This document shows positions 14,458 through 22,912 of a stretch of DNA of 33,055 nucleotides, one piece after another. The position numbers and the translations under genes are program-made. The notes below the pieces were generated by a model that was given only the letters and a program-made list of their open reading frames with translations, searched no databases and was not told where the DNA came from. The number at the start of each line of letters is the position of its first letter. Positions within the stretch are counted from its first letter, which is position 1. The DNA comes from Clostridiales bacterium (GTDB lineage: Bacteria; Bacillota; DSM-16504; Desulfitibacterales; JAICDB01): contig JAICDB010000001.1 of NCBI GenBank assembly GCA_020063565.1, positions 1 through 33,055 of the forward strand, in the 5' to 3' direction.

Positions 14458-15203
14458 ACATCAGTGGGTGCTTGCCCAAGATATTTCATTATTCCATAAC
14501 CGATAGCCTTAGCAATCCTTTCTTTATATTCTTCGTCTTGAAGAAGTTTTTTATCTTCCGGGTTTGTTAAGAATCCTATTTCTACTAAAACTCCCGGAAC
14601 GTGAGTCTCCCTTAAAATAAAGTAATTTTGCGGGAGTACTTCACCTTTTAGCGAGTCATCTTGTAAATAATTCTTAAAAATAGTAGTTTCTATTGAATCA
14701 TTAATTGTTTTTGCCAGTTCTTTACCTTTACATGATTTTGGATGGTAAAAGACTATAGTTCCCCGAGTATGTAATTGCCGGGGATTGGCATTGACATGTA
14801 TGCTTACAAAAACATCAGCATTGCTTCTATTTATGATGTCTTTTCTAGCATCTAAATCTTTCTTATATCTTGATGAATTTAAATCACTTTTATCCTCTAG
14901 TGAAACATCACTGGTTCTTGTCATGATAATCTTGACATTTTCATTTTCTAATATTTTTTTTAATTTCAAGGCCACATCTAGATTAATATTCTTTTCAAGC
15001 AGACCGTTATTGTCATGTGTTCCTCCATCTATCCCTCCATGTCCCGGATCTACGACTACAGTTTTAATAAAAAGATTTTCCTTAAATACGATAACAACTT
15101 CCTTACAACACGATACAAAAATTAACATTATAACTAGAGTTATTACTAAATAGCGATTTATCTTTATGGTAATGAAATAAGGTGATTTTATCTTGGGTAA
15201 CAT
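14454..15203 (-). CDS. cwlD: N-acetylmuramoyl-L-alanine amidase, CwlD type
   Basis: Cleaves the bond between muramic acid and the stem peptide; CwlD in spore formers prepares muramic-delta-lactam in the spore cortex, needed for germination. The 249 residues have an N-terminal membrane helix or signal anchor (about 17-37) and an Amidase_3 domain with zinc ligands in VDPGHGGIDGG, LLEKNINLDVA and VSIHVNA, plus the catalytic Glu in LVEIGFLTN. ATG 15203 has AAAGGTG 8 bases upstream; a GTG at 15212 is also in frame. The neighbouring spoVA operon, also concerned with germination, starts 170 bases away in the opposite direction. A different Amidase_3 enzyme of vegetative cells cannot be excluded. Confidence 0.8.
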   Translation of the reverse strand: MLPKIKSPYFITIKINRYLVITLVIMLIFVSCCKEVVIVFKENLFIKTVVVDPGHGGIDGGTHDNNGLLEKNINLDVALKLKKILENENVKIIMTRTSDVSLEDKSDLNSSRYKKDLDARKDIINRSNADVFVSIHVNANPRQLHTRGTIVFYHPKSCKGKELAKTINDSIETTIFKNYLQDDSLKGEVLPQNYFILRETHVPGVLVEIGFLTNPEDKKLLQDEEYKERIAKAIGYGIMKYLGQAPTDV

Positions 15204-15290
15204 GTTACGCACCTTTTCAATTGTTTTTTAAAAATATATTCATTACAGTCTGTCGATATTAAAGAAAAAATTGGTTTTACTCAAGCCATT

Positions 15291-15320
15291 GGGATAAGTA
15301 GAATTGGAATAAATTTAATA
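15291..15320 (+). promoter_or_regulatory. Candidate forespore (sigma-G-like) promoter of the spoVA operon
   Basis: GGGATA (15291-15296) and TTTAATA (15314-15320), spaced 17 bases, match the sigma-G pattern (TGMATA, 17-18, CATWHTA) at 4 of 6 and 5 of 7 positions. It lies about 55 bases before the first gene. The match is partial and DNA here is AT-rich, so this is a weak call supported mainly by the known sigma-G control of spoVA genes. Confidence 0.3.
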
Positions 15321-15374
15321 GGATATTTTTTCGAATTAAATTAAAAAATAAATATGCGGAAAGGAGGGTGATAG

Positions 15375-15581
15375 ATGACGGTAAGTTCCAAAGTAAAACA
15401 AACTTTGGCTAGCCTCAAAGGTGCCAAAGGGACTTTACGAATCTATTCAACACAAACACAAAGTGAAAAGAGCAAATCTGTTTATAAAGAAGCTTTACAG
15501 GTAACAGATGAAATCATCAAGGACTTGGAAGGAAGAATACAAACTTTAGAATTTCAAGAACCACAATATAAAGGGTATTAA
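15375..15581 (+). CDS. DUF1657 protein, first gene of the spoVA operon
   Basis: A 68-residue, mostly helical soluble protein starting MTVSSKVKQTLASLKGAKGT and ending in ALQVTDEIIKDLEGRIQTLE, the DUF1657 pattern. The ribosome binding site AAGGAGGGTGAT is nearly a perfect match to the 16S rRNA tail, predicting high expression. DUF1657 genes are found almost only in spore formers, commonly inside spoVA2mob-type operons together with DUF421 genes, as here. Biochemical function is unknown; a small spore protein is the likely role. Confidence 0.85.
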   Translation: MTVSSKVKQTLASLKGAKGTLRIYSTQTQSEKSKSVYKEALQVTDEIIKDLEGRIQTLEFQEPQYKGY

Positions 15582-15595
15582 GCGAGGGAAAAAAG

Positions 15596-16456
15596 ATGCC
15601 AGGTTGGATAGAAATACTACTACGATCCGTAACTTTATTTTTTTTGACTTTAATTCTTATCAGGGCTATGGGAAAAAGAAACATCTCCCGGTTGACGCCA
15701 TTTAATTTCGTTAATTATGTTGTAATTGCCGTTATAGCCGCCTTGATTTCAGTAAGAGTCATTCCAAACATAGCTTTTGGCTTCGTTGCTTTAGGTACCT
15801 GGATTTTATTTGCTGTTTTACTGGATTATTTAGCTATGAAGAGTAAATGGGTACATGATTGGGTTAATGGCAAGGAAACAATTTTAATAAAACAGGGTAA
15901 AATAATGGAAGAAAATTTAGCACGGGCAAGACTTACAGGAGAGGAGCTTTCAAGGGCCCTTCGTTCTAAAAATGCTTTTAATTTTTCGGATGTTGAATTT
16001 GCCGTAATGGAAACGACCGGAGATATCAATGTTTTATTGAAATCAGATAAAAAACCCCTTACCCCTCATGATTTGGGAAGCAAGGTCGCACCCAAATCAG
16101 AGCCGCAGACAGTAATACTGGATGGAAATGTTTTGAATGAACCCCTTTCTGCTTTAGGTCTCAACAAAGAATGGCTTAAAACACAATTGGAGCGTACCGG
16201 GATATCTCTGGAAAATGTTTTTCTTGGCCAGGTAGATTCTTCAGGTGAACTATATCTGGATCTCTTTGATGATTCCATACAAATGCCGCAATCTAAAGTA
16301 AAAGAAATGCTTTACGCAAATCTTGAAAAAAGTCACGCTGACCTCATGACCTTTGCCTTGGAAACCAAAGACCAAAAAGTGAAAAATATGTATTCAAAGA
16401 ATGCTAAAAAGCTCGAACAAATCATGAAAAAATTAGAACCTATCTTATTACATTAG
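15596..16456 (+). CDS. DUF421 (YetF-like) membrane protein
   Basis: A 286-residue protein with about three N-terminal membrane helices (to about residue 82, including IRAMGKRNISRLTPFNFVNY, the family signature). A cytoplasmic YetF-type domain follows, containing NAFNFSDVEFAVMETTGDIN and a duplicated half with TQLERTGISLENVFLGQV, then a helical tail. YetF-type proteins are encoded in spoVA2mob operons and are thought to support spore heat resistance, but their mechanism is unknown. The gene starts 14 bases after DUF1657 and ends 12 bases before spoVAC, so it is tightly within the operon. The C-terminal helical extension after residue 240 is long for the family. Confidence 0.85.
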   Translation: MPGWIEILLRSVTLFFLTLILIRAMGKRNISRLTPFNFVNYVVIAVIAALISVRVIPNIAFGFVALGTWILFAVLLDYLAMKSKWVHDWVNGKETILIKQGKIMEENLARARLTGEELSRALRSKNAFNFSDVEFAVMETTGDINVLLKSDKKPLTPHDLGSKVAPKSEPQTVILDGNVLNEPLSALGLNKEWLKTQLERTGISLENVFLGQVDSSGELYLDLFDDSIQMPQSKVKEMLYANLEKSHADLMTFALETKDQKVKNMYSKNAKKLEQIMKKLEPILLH

Positions 16457-16468
16457 AAGGTGAAAAGA

Positions 16469-16948
16469 ATGTCCAATAAAAAAAAGAAAAAACTGACTCC
16501 TACACAACAAAAATATCAAAGATTTGCAAAGGATAGAGAACCAAAACGCCCGGTTCTCAGTAACGTAATCAGAGCATTTATCGCTGGAGGGATTATTTGT
16601 ACTATAGGTCAGGGCTTACAGTGGATGTTTATGACTTATTTTAATTTTACGGAAGTCACAGCCGGTAATCCAACCGTAGCGGTTTTAATTATTATTTCTG
16701 TTTTACTTACAGGGTTTGGTGTTTACGACCATATTGCTCAATGGGGTGGAGCAGGAACTGCCGTTCCGGTTACAGGTTTTGCTAATACTGTAGCCTCTGC
16801 TTCCATTGAACACCGTACTGAGGGCTATGTATTAGGTGTAGGTGGGAATATGTTTAAACTGGCGGGGCCTGTAATTACTTACGGTGTTTTTTCAGCATTT
16901 GTTGTTGCTATTGTAAAAATTGCAATTAAAGCGTTGGGTGGGATGTAA
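16469..16948 (+). CDS. spoVAC: Stage V sporulation protein AC
   Basis: Integral membrane part of the SpoVA channel that moves Ca-dipicolinate into the forespore and out at germination; SpoVAC is the mechanosensitive component. The 159 residues start with a lysine-rich cytoplasmic tail (MSNKKKKKLTPTQQKYQRFA), then four membrane helices with the family blocks AFIAGGIICTIGQGLQ, FGVYDHIAQWGGAGTAVPVT and GFANTVASASIEHRTEG. ATG 16469 has AGAAGG 8 bases upstream; a GTG at 16460 is in frame but overlaps that site. The stop is immediately followed by the spoVAD start. Confidence 0.95.
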   Translation: MSNKKKKKLTPTQQKYQRFAKDREPKRPVLSNVIRAFIAGGIICTIGQGLQWMFMTYFNFTEVTAGNPTVAVLIIISVLLTGFGVYDHIAQWGGAGTAVPVTGFANTVASASIEHRTEGYVLGVGGNMFKLAGPVITYGVFSAFVVAIVKIAIKALGGM

Positions 16949-17965
16949 ATGATTCAGGGCCATCAAACATGGGTTTTTAATTCCAAGCCTGTTATCCTGG
17001 CTTCTTCTGCTGTTGGAGGACCTTTTGAAGCTCAGGGAGCTTTGGCGGAAGATTTTGATGTTTTACATGGGGATATTTGGTTAGGAGAGGACAGCTTTGA
17101 AAAAGCGGAAAAAAAGTTTTTAGAGCAAGCTTGTGAAATAGCAATTCATAAAGCTGGAATGAAAAAGGAAGATGTTCAGTTTTTTCTCAGTGGGGACCTA
17201 ATGAACCAAATCATTTCCAGCAGTTTCGCTGCTCGTACTCTGGGAGTTCCATATTTAGGGCTATTTGGCGCTTGCTCCAGCGCTATGGAAGGATTGGCAT
17301 TAGCTGCATTAATTGTAGATAGTAAAGCAGCTCAAAACGCCCTGGCCGGTACATCCAGCCATAATGGATCGGTAGAGAAACAGTTCAGGTATCCTACTGA
17401 GTATGGATCGCAAAAACCTCCAACAGCCCAATGGACTGTAACTGGAGCAGGTGCAGCACTATTGGCGCAAGAGGGGGAAGGACCTCGAGTTACTTCAGCA
17501 ACCATTGGACGAGTCATCGACATGGGACTTTCAGATCCTTATAATATGGGAGGGGCAATGGCTCCGGCAGCAGTTGATACTATTCAAGCTCATTTTAGAG
17601 ATTTAAATATTGACCACTCATATTATGATATGATTGCTACAGGCGATTTGGGGCGAGTGGGACATCAAATTGCAGCCGACCTCTTAGCTAAGCACGGGGT
17701 AAAAATTCCAGCAAAGAAATTTACAGATTGTGGTATTTTAATCTATAAAAAAAATCAACCTGTTATGGCGGGAGGTAGTGGTTGTGCATGTTGTGCTACT
17801 GTAACTTACGGGCATTTTTTTAAGCGCATGAGAAAGGGTGAATTAAAAAGAATCTTAATAGTTGCAACCGGTGCTTTAATGTCACCTCTATCCTACCAAC
17901 AAAAGGAAAGTATACCTTGTATTGCTCATGCAGTATCTTTTGAAATGTTAGAAGGGAGGAACTAA
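16949..17965 (+). CDS. spoVAD: Stage V sporulation protein AD
   Basis: A 338-residue soluble protein with a thiolase-like fold, attached to the SpoVA membrane complex, that binds dipicolinic acid. Conserved blocks include PVILASSAVGGPFEAQG, GVPYLGLFGACSSAMEG, AGTSSHNGSVEKQFRYPTEY and the C-terminal GGSGCACCATVTYG. Length matches SpoVAD. The start abuts the spoVAC stop, and GGGTGGGA inside the end of spoVAC serves as binding site, suggesting translational coupling. Confidence 0.96.
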   Translation: MIQGHQTWVFNSKPVILASSAVGGPFEAQGALAEDFDVLHGDIWLGEDSFEKAEKKFLEQACEIAIHKAGMKKEDVQFFLSGDLMNQIISSSFAARTLGVPYLGLFGACSSAMEGLALAALIVDSKAAQNALAGTSSHNGSVEKQFRYPTEYGSQKPPTAQWTVTGAGAALLAQEGEGPRVTSATIGRVIDMGLSDPYNMGGAMAPAAVDTIQAHFRDLNIDHSYYDMIATGDLGRVGHQIAADLLAKHGVKIPAKKFTDCGILIYKKNQPVMAGGSGCACCATVTYGHFFKRMRKGELKRILIVATGALMSPLSYQQKESIPCIAHAVSFEMLEGRN

Positions 17966-17968
17966 GGT

Positions 17969-18322
17969 TTGGAAAAATTTCTATTTGCATTTTTAGTGGG
18001 TGGAGCAATATGTGTTATAGGACAGATCATGATGGATGTCTTTAGACTCACTCCTGCTCATACTATGAGCACATTGGTTGTAGTTGGGGCGATTTTAGGT
18101 GGGCTTGGCTTGTATGAACCATTAGTTAAATTTGCAGGAGCAGGGGCTTCCGTACCGATTAGCAGTTTTGGGAATTCATTGGTGAAAGGAGCTTTATCGG
18201 AAGCAGAGAAAACCGGCATAGTAGGCGTGTTAACCGGAATCTTTGAAGTTACCAGTGCAGGGATATCTGCAGCAATCATCTTTGGATTTATGGGTTCTCT
18301 GCTGTTTAAACCTAAGGGTTAA
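17969..18322 (+). CDS. spoVAE: Stage V sporulation protein AE (SpoVAEb)
   Basis: A 117-residue membrane protein with four helices and the conserved core LGGLGLYEPLVKFAGAGASV, then PISSFGNSLVKGALSEA. This is the SpoVAEb form (SpoVAE proper), related to SpoVAC by the shared G-A-G-x-x-V-P motif. Translation starts at TTG 17969, eleven bases after GGAGG, right behind spoVAD. It is the last gene of the operon, followed by a terminator. No spoVAA, spoVAB, spoVAEa or spoVAF is present, as in the spoVA2mob arrangement. Confidence 0.94.
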   Translation: MEKFLFAFLVGGAICVIGQIMMDVFRLTPAHTMSTLVVVGAILGGLGLYEPLVKFAGAGASVPISSFGNSLVKGALSEAEKTGIVGVLTGIFEVTSAGISAAIIFGFMGSLLFKPKG

Positions 18323-18331
18323 AAAAAGACT

Positions 18332-18366
18332 AACCATGTAGGATACAATTACTTACATGGTTTTTT
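18332..18366 (+). terminator. Rho-independent terminator of the spoVA operon
   Basis: AACCATGTA (18332-18340) pairs with TACATGGTT (18354-18362), followed by TTTT. It begins 9 bases after the spoVAE stop. Confidence 0.8.
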
Positions 18367-18381
18367 ATGTTATATTATATT
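18353..18381 (+). promoter_or_regulatory. Candidate sigma-A promoter of the ABC exporter operon
   Basis: TTACAT (18353-18358) and TATATT (18376-18381) are 17 bases apart, 28 bases before the ATPase start. The -35 lies in the 3' arm of the spoVA terminator, so the two signals overlap. Confidence 0.4.
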
Positions 18382-18409
18382 TATAGACCTTTCTGAAAGA
18401 AGGGATAGG

Positions 18410-19114
18410 ATGCAACCCATCATAACAGCCAAAAATTTATGGAAAACCTACCAGATGGGAGAAGTTACGGTAGTAGCTCTGAAAGATATCCATCTTAAAT
18501 TATATGAGGGTGAATTAGTTGTAATATTAGGCCCCAGTGGCTCTGGAAAGAGTACCCTTCTTAATATTATTGGAGGAATGGATAAGGCAAGTAATGGGGA
18601 GTTGTATTACCGGGATACTCCCCTCCATAAAGCTGATGACAAGCAGCTTACCTTTTATCGCAGAAACGATGTAGGATTTGTCTTCCAATTTTATAACCTG
18701 ATGCCAAATTTAACTGCCTATGAAAATGTCTATCTTTCCGCACAAATATCTCAAAGCCCGCTTCCTGTAGAGGAAATGCTTGAGAAAGTTGGACTTTCTG
18801 ATCGAGCAAATCATTTTCCGTCTCAATTATCAGGTGGGCAACAGCAAAGGGTAGCTTTAGCAAGAGCTCTGGCTAAAAACCCCGCAATTTTACTCTGCGA
18901 TGAACCTACCGGAGCATTGGATTTCCAGGCCAGTATCCAGGTTTTAAAGCTATTTAAAGATTTTAGTGAAACCTATAGGAAAACAGTTGCCATAATCACC
19001 CATAATGCTGCAATAGCTCAAATAGCAAATCGTGTGTTTTACCTAAAAGATGGAATGCTGGACAAAGTTGAAAGAAATGAGAATCCTCTTCCTCCAGAGA
19101 GGGTGACCTGGTAA
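18410..19114 (+). CDS. ABC transporter ATP-binding protein, MacB/LolD type
   Basis: Powers an FtsX-type exporter. The 234 residues hold Walker A GPSGSGKST, the Q-loop in FVFQFYNLMPNLTAYENV, the signature LSGGQQQRVALARAL, Walker B AILLCDEPTGALD and the H-loop in AIITHN. The FQFYNLMPNLTA and GALD details are characteristic of the LolD/MacB subgroup. ATG 18410 follows GAAGGGATAGG. Its stop overlaps the permease start (TAATG), so the two are translationally coupled. Confidence 0.93.
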   Translation: MQPIITAKNLWKTYQMGEVTVVALKDIHLKLYEGELVVILGPSGSGKSTLLNIIGGMDKASNGELYYRDTPLHKADDKQLTFYRRNDVGFVFQFYNLMPNLTAYENVYLSAQISQSPLPVEEMLEKVGLSDRANHFPSQLSGGQQQRVALARALAKNPAILLCDEPTGALDFQASIQVLKLFKDFSETYRKTVAIITHNAAIAQIANRVFYLKDGMLDKVERNENPLPPERVTW

Positions 19115-21480
19115 TGTTATGGAAAAAAATGATTCGAGATTTGAAAGAAAATAAAGGCGCATATCTAGCAACTATAATTATAATAGTTATTGGACTGATG
19201 GTGTTTACTTCATTTTCTATGGTTATGGATAATCTCAGGTTATCTCAACAAAGCTTCTATAAAAATCAAAATTTTGCAGATGGCTTTATTGAAGTTCAGG
19301 CTATGCCGCCTTCAGAAATAGAAAAATTACAGGATATTCAAGGAATTAACGATGTCCAGGGTCGTTTAGTAAAAGATGTCAAGGTACTTTTTCCAAATAG
19401 AGATGAAAACGTTTATTTACGCCTGGTTTCCGTTGACCCTGCTAAAAAAAATCCTATCAATGGAGTACAGCTCAAACAGGGCATTCCGCTAAGTAATAAA
19501 GAAATGAACATTTTGATAGATAACAAATTTTTCGAAGCAAACAATTTAAAGCTCAATGAAGAGATAGAAATTATTGCAGATGGCAAAAAAAGAGCCTTAC
19601 GCATTATAGGTGTGGGTAGAAGCCCGGAATTTATCTATGCACTTCGTACTTCCAGCGATTTGTATCCCTCTCCAGAATCCTTTGGAATTGCTTATATTCC
19701 TTTTGAGGTAATGAAAACTTTGTTTCCTGAACGAGAAACTATGAATAATATAGTTTTTACCTTAAGGCCCGGAGCGGACTATGACAATGTAAAAGAACGG
19801 TTAAAACCTGAATTAAAGCCCTACGGGCTAAAAAGTATTTATCCCCGCAAAGATCAAACCAGTCATCTTTTGTTGACTCAAGAACTAAAAGGCCTCGAAG
19901 CAACAGCGCGGGTTTTACCACTCCTGTTTTTATCAATTGCAGGCATGATTTTATATATCATGCTTAAAAGAATGGTGGAGCAGCAGCGCGGACAGATCGG
20001 AATTTTAAAGGCATTTGGCTATACCCATAAGGAAATTTTGTCTCACTATATGTCCTATGCTTTAACCATCGGAATATTGGGAGGAATAATCGGGGGGATT
20101 CTGGGAATTGCGCTATCGTTTCCATTTACTACTCTTTACCAGACGTATTTTAATATGCCGGGACTAACAAGTAAGTTTTCTCCTTTGTACCTGGTTCTCA
20201 GTATTTTACTTTCACTGGGCTTTTCTCTGTTTGCAGGTTATCAAGGCTGCAAAGGGATTCTAATTTTGCAACCTGCGGAAGCTATGAGACCTCCGGCCCC
20301 TCCTATAGGAAAGAAGACATGGCTTGAAAAGATTACTATTTTCTGGAACATGTTGACTGTTCAAGGCAAAATGGCAGTCAGAAATATGTCTCGTAATAAG
20401 AGCCGCAGTATATTTATATTTTTAGGGATTATGTTTACCTTTTCCCTCCTGGGACTCACATGGTCCATGAACGATTTGAGTCAAAGGATGCTTTTCGACC
20501 AGTATGAAAAAGTAGAAACCTACGATGTAAAGGTTTCCTTATCAAACCCTTTAAATCAAAAGAAGGTATCACGAGAACTGAACCATTTTCCCGGGGTAAC
20601 GAGAGTAGAAGCAATGGCTGAAATTCCTGTTACACTGAAAAATAAGTGGTATAAAAAAGATGTAGTGTTGCTGGGGATTCCGGAAGATAGTACCCTCTAC
20701 AATATTTTGGACAAAAATTATAACAAGGTTGATCCTCCAAAAAACGGTTTATTAATTTCTGAACGGTTAGCAAAACTTCTCGGCGCTGAAGTTGGTACAA
20801 AGTTAAATGTAGAAAGCCTAATGATAAAAGACCCTGACAAGGCCAAACAGTTAGAAGTAGTGGGTGTGATTCCGCAATATTTGGGGTTAAACGCCTATAT
20901 GGATATTAATTCTTTGCAGGAATTTTTGGGGCAAGGAGAATTGGCGACATCCTTCATGCTTCGAATGGATGAAGAAAGCATTGCGCTTTTGCAAAATGAA
21001 TTCAGGAAAAGTGCAGCAGTCAGTGGAATAGATGATCAGACTGAAAGGTTAGCGCAGACAAAAGAATTAATGGCTTCTTTTTATGGAATGATTTTTATCC
21101 TAGCGCTTATTGGAATTATTACCGGATTTGCCATTATTTATAATTCTTCTGTAATTACTCTTTCAGAACGGAGCCATGAGTTGGCTTCCATGATGGTACT
21201 GGGAATGACCCCGGCTGAGGTTCTTTCCGTAATAACATTTGAACAGTGGTTTATAGGTATTTTTGCAATGCTTGCCGGGATTCCAATGTCACAAATTCTT
21301 CTTATCGGCATGTCGCAGTCAATTAGTAATGACGTGTACACAATGCCGACAAATATAACGGCTTCTTCCTTTTTAATAGCATTTTTTGTAACAGCAGCTT
21401 CCATTTGGATTGCTCAGCGATTTGCAGGCAAAAAAATTCAAAAGTTAAGTTTGGTAGATGTCTTAAAATCTAGAGAATAA
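19114..21480 (+). CDS. FtsX/MacB-type ABC transporter permease
   Basis: A 788-residue permease with the duplicated layout of this class: helix (about 17-38), an extracytoplasmic MacB-type domain (about 45-250), three helices forming the first FtsX domain (about 265-390), then a second helix (about 435), a second external domain and a second FtsX domain (about 650-780). Typical FtsX blocks are RGQIGILKAFGYTHKEI and SERSHELASMMVLGMTPAEV. These transporters act mechanically or expel peptides, lipids or antibiotics rather than importing nutrients. It works with the ATPase upstream and the membrane-fusion protein downstream; the substrate is not indicated. Confidence 0.92.
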   Translation: MLWKKMIRDLKENKGAYLATIIIIVIGLMVFTSFSMVMDNLRLSQQSFYKNQNFADGFIEVQAMPPSEIEKLQDIQGINDVQGRLVKDVKVLFPNRDENVYLRLVSVDPAKKNPINGVQLKQGIPLSNKEMNILIDNKFFEANNLKLNEEIEIIADGKKRALRIIGVGRSPEFIYALRTSSDLYPSPESFGIAYIPFEVMKTLFPERETMNNIVFTLRPGADYDNVKERLKPELKPYGLKSIYPRKDQTSHLLLTQELKGLEATARVLPLLFLSIAGMILYIMLKRMVEQQRGQIGILKAFGYTHKEILSHYMSYALTIGILGGIIGGILGIALSFPFTTLYQTYFNMPGLTSKFSPLYLVLSILLSLGFSLFAGYQGCKGILILQPAEAMRPPAPPIGKKTWLEKITIFWNMLTVQGKMAVRNMSRNKSRSIFIFLGIMFTFSLLGLTWSMNDLSQRMLFDQYEKVETYDVKVSLSNPLNQKKVSRELNHFPGVTRVEAMAEIPVTLKNKWYKKDVVLLGIPEDSTLYNILDKNYNKVDPPKNGLLISERLAKLLGAEVGTKLNVESLMIKDPDKAKQLEVVGVIPQYLGLNAYMDINSLQEFLGQGELATSFMLRMDEESIALLQNEFRKSAAVSGIDDQTERLAQTKELMASFYGMIFILALIGIITGFAIIYNSSVITLSERSHELASMMVLGMTPAEVLSVITFEQWFIGIFAMLAGIPMSQILLIGMSQSISNDVYTMPTNITASSFLIAFFVTAASIWIAQRFAGKKIQKLSLVDVLKSRE

Positions 21481-21500
21481 AAGGAAAGCAGGTGATGATT

Positions 21501-22748
21501 ATGAAGAGAAAATGGAAAATTGTTTTGGGAGCGGTACTGGCAGTTTTTATACTGGGATTTATTTTATTTAATACTACTAAAGGATTGAAGGCAGAGTTAC
21601 TGGAAATTCAACCGCGTATTATCTCAAAAACTTTCCAAGAGGAAGGAACAGTTGTTTCCGAAGTTGAACGCCCTATATATCCCATGTACGGGGGTAAAAT
21701 TGTAGATTTACCTGTTGAAGAAGGGCAGAGAGTTAATAAAGGTGACCTGCTTGCTGCCATAGACTCAAAAGAGCTTACTTTCCAACTGCAACAATTGCAG
21801 GCGCAGCTAAAAAGCGTCCAGGGTGAAGAGGTTAAAGCATATCAGGAACCATATGAAACGGAGGTTAAAAATCAAAAGCTACTGATTGAACAGGCACGGC
21901 AGGATTTACAGACTGCTCTCAATAATTTCGAAAGGGCAAAACAGTTATATAAAGCAGGTGCTATTACCAAAAGTGAATATGAGGATGCTTACAATATGGT
22001 AGAATCCGCAAAAAATAATTTAGAGAGACAAAGAGAAGCTTTATCCTTATTATATGCATCTCATAATCCTACCAGCGGGACAAAAGAGTATTATACAGGT
22101 AGAAAAGAAGCTCTCATGGCACAAATAGATTTATTAAAATATAAGATAAATCAGTACAATATTGTTGCACCTGTAGATGGTATTGTTTCAAATTTAACTG
22201 TAAAAAAAGGAATGGTAGTAAATCCTGCTTTGCCTATCATGACCGTATTTCAAAAAGATTCCTATGAAGTGGAAGTATTTGTTCTTACAGAAGATATAAG
22301 CAGCATCGAACCTGGCATGAAAGTGAAATTGATTCAGGATAGGAAAGATGAAGATATAATATTTGAAGGTAGTGTTGAAAGGATAGCTCCTTCAGCCGTT
22401 CAAAAAATCTCAGCGTTAGGATTGGAGGAGCAGCGTGTTAAAGTTACTATTAAGCCGGATATACCTGAAGATCTTGAATTATACCCGGGATATAAACTGG
22501 ATGTAGAGTTTACGATTGACAAAAAGGAAAATGTGCTTGTTGTGCCCAAAACAGCTTTATTTCCTTTCGAAAACGGGGATGCTGTCTGGGTTGTACGAAA
22601 TGGTAAAGCGCAAGTCCAACCTGTTGAAAAAGGATTTGAAAATAATAGGGATGTAGTAATTGAAAAGGGATTACAGGAAGGAGACTTAGTTATTCTTAAC
22701 CCGCAATTGGAAGGACTTGAAGAGGGGAAGAAGATTGTTGAGAAATAA
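21501..22748 (+). CDS. Membrane-fusion (HlyD/MacA-type) subunit of the exporter
   Basis: A 415-residue periplasmic-adaptor-type protein: a signal anchor (about 6-24), a split lipoyl/barrel-sandwich domain (GGKIVDLPVEEGQRVNKGDL and later YNIVAPVDGIVSNLTVKKGM), a long coiled-coil hairpin between them (about 90-190) and a C-terminal beta domain. In monoderms such subunits extend the FtsX-type permease outward through the wall. ATG 21501 follows AGG by eight bases; in-frame GTG 21492 and ATG 21495 are alternatives. The gap to the permease is 20 bases and a strong terminator follows, so the operon is three genes. Confidence 0.88.
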   Translation: MKRKWKIVLGAVLAVFILGFILFNTTKGLKAELLEIQPRIISKTFQEEGTVVSEVERPIYPMYGGKIVDLPVEEGQRVNKGDLLAAIDSKELTFQLQQLQAQLKSVQGEEVKAYQEPYETEVKNQKLLIEQARQDLQTALNNFERAKQLYKAGAITKSEYEDAYNMVESAKNNLERQREALSLLYASHNPTSGTKEYYTGRKEALMAQIDLLKYKINQYNIVAPVDGIVSNLTVKKGMVVNPALPIMTVFQKDSYEVEVFVLTEDISSIEPGMKVKLIQDRKDEDIIFEGSVERIAPSAVQKISALGLEEQRVKVTIKPDIPEDLELYPGYKLDVEFTIDKKENVLVVPKTALFPFENGDAVWVVRNGKAQVQPVEKGFENNRDVVIEKGLQEGDLVILNPQLEGLEEGKKIVEK

Positions 22749-22761
22749 AATGAAAATACGC

Positions 22762-22800
22762 TAAACTCCCATTAATAACTTTTAATGGGAGTTTATTTTT
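22762..22800 (+). terminator. Rho-independent terminator of the exporter operon
   Basis: A perfect 13-bp stem, TAAACTCCCATTA (22762-22774) with TAATGGGAGTTTA (22783-22795), 8-base loop, then TTTTT. It is one of the strongest terminators in the window. Confidence 0.92.
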
Positions 22801-22803
22801 ATC

Positions 22804-22833
22804 TTGCACTTTCCTCTTACAAGGAATTTATAA
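22804..22833 (+). promoter_or_regulatory. Candidate promoter of the two-component operon
   Basis: TTGCAC (22804-22809) and TTATAA (22828-22833), 18 bases apart, about 80 bases before the response-regulator gene. Between them CTTACAAGG (22816-22824) matches 7 of 9 bases of the TTTACAAGT repeat found downstream at 24966-24985, a possible autoregulatory half-site. Confidence 0.4.
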
Positions 22834-22912
22834 ATCAATTAGAGAAATATCAAATATGGAGAGCGCCTTTGTAAAATACCTGAGCTTTATTTAGAAAAAC
22901 GGGGTGAAGTAA

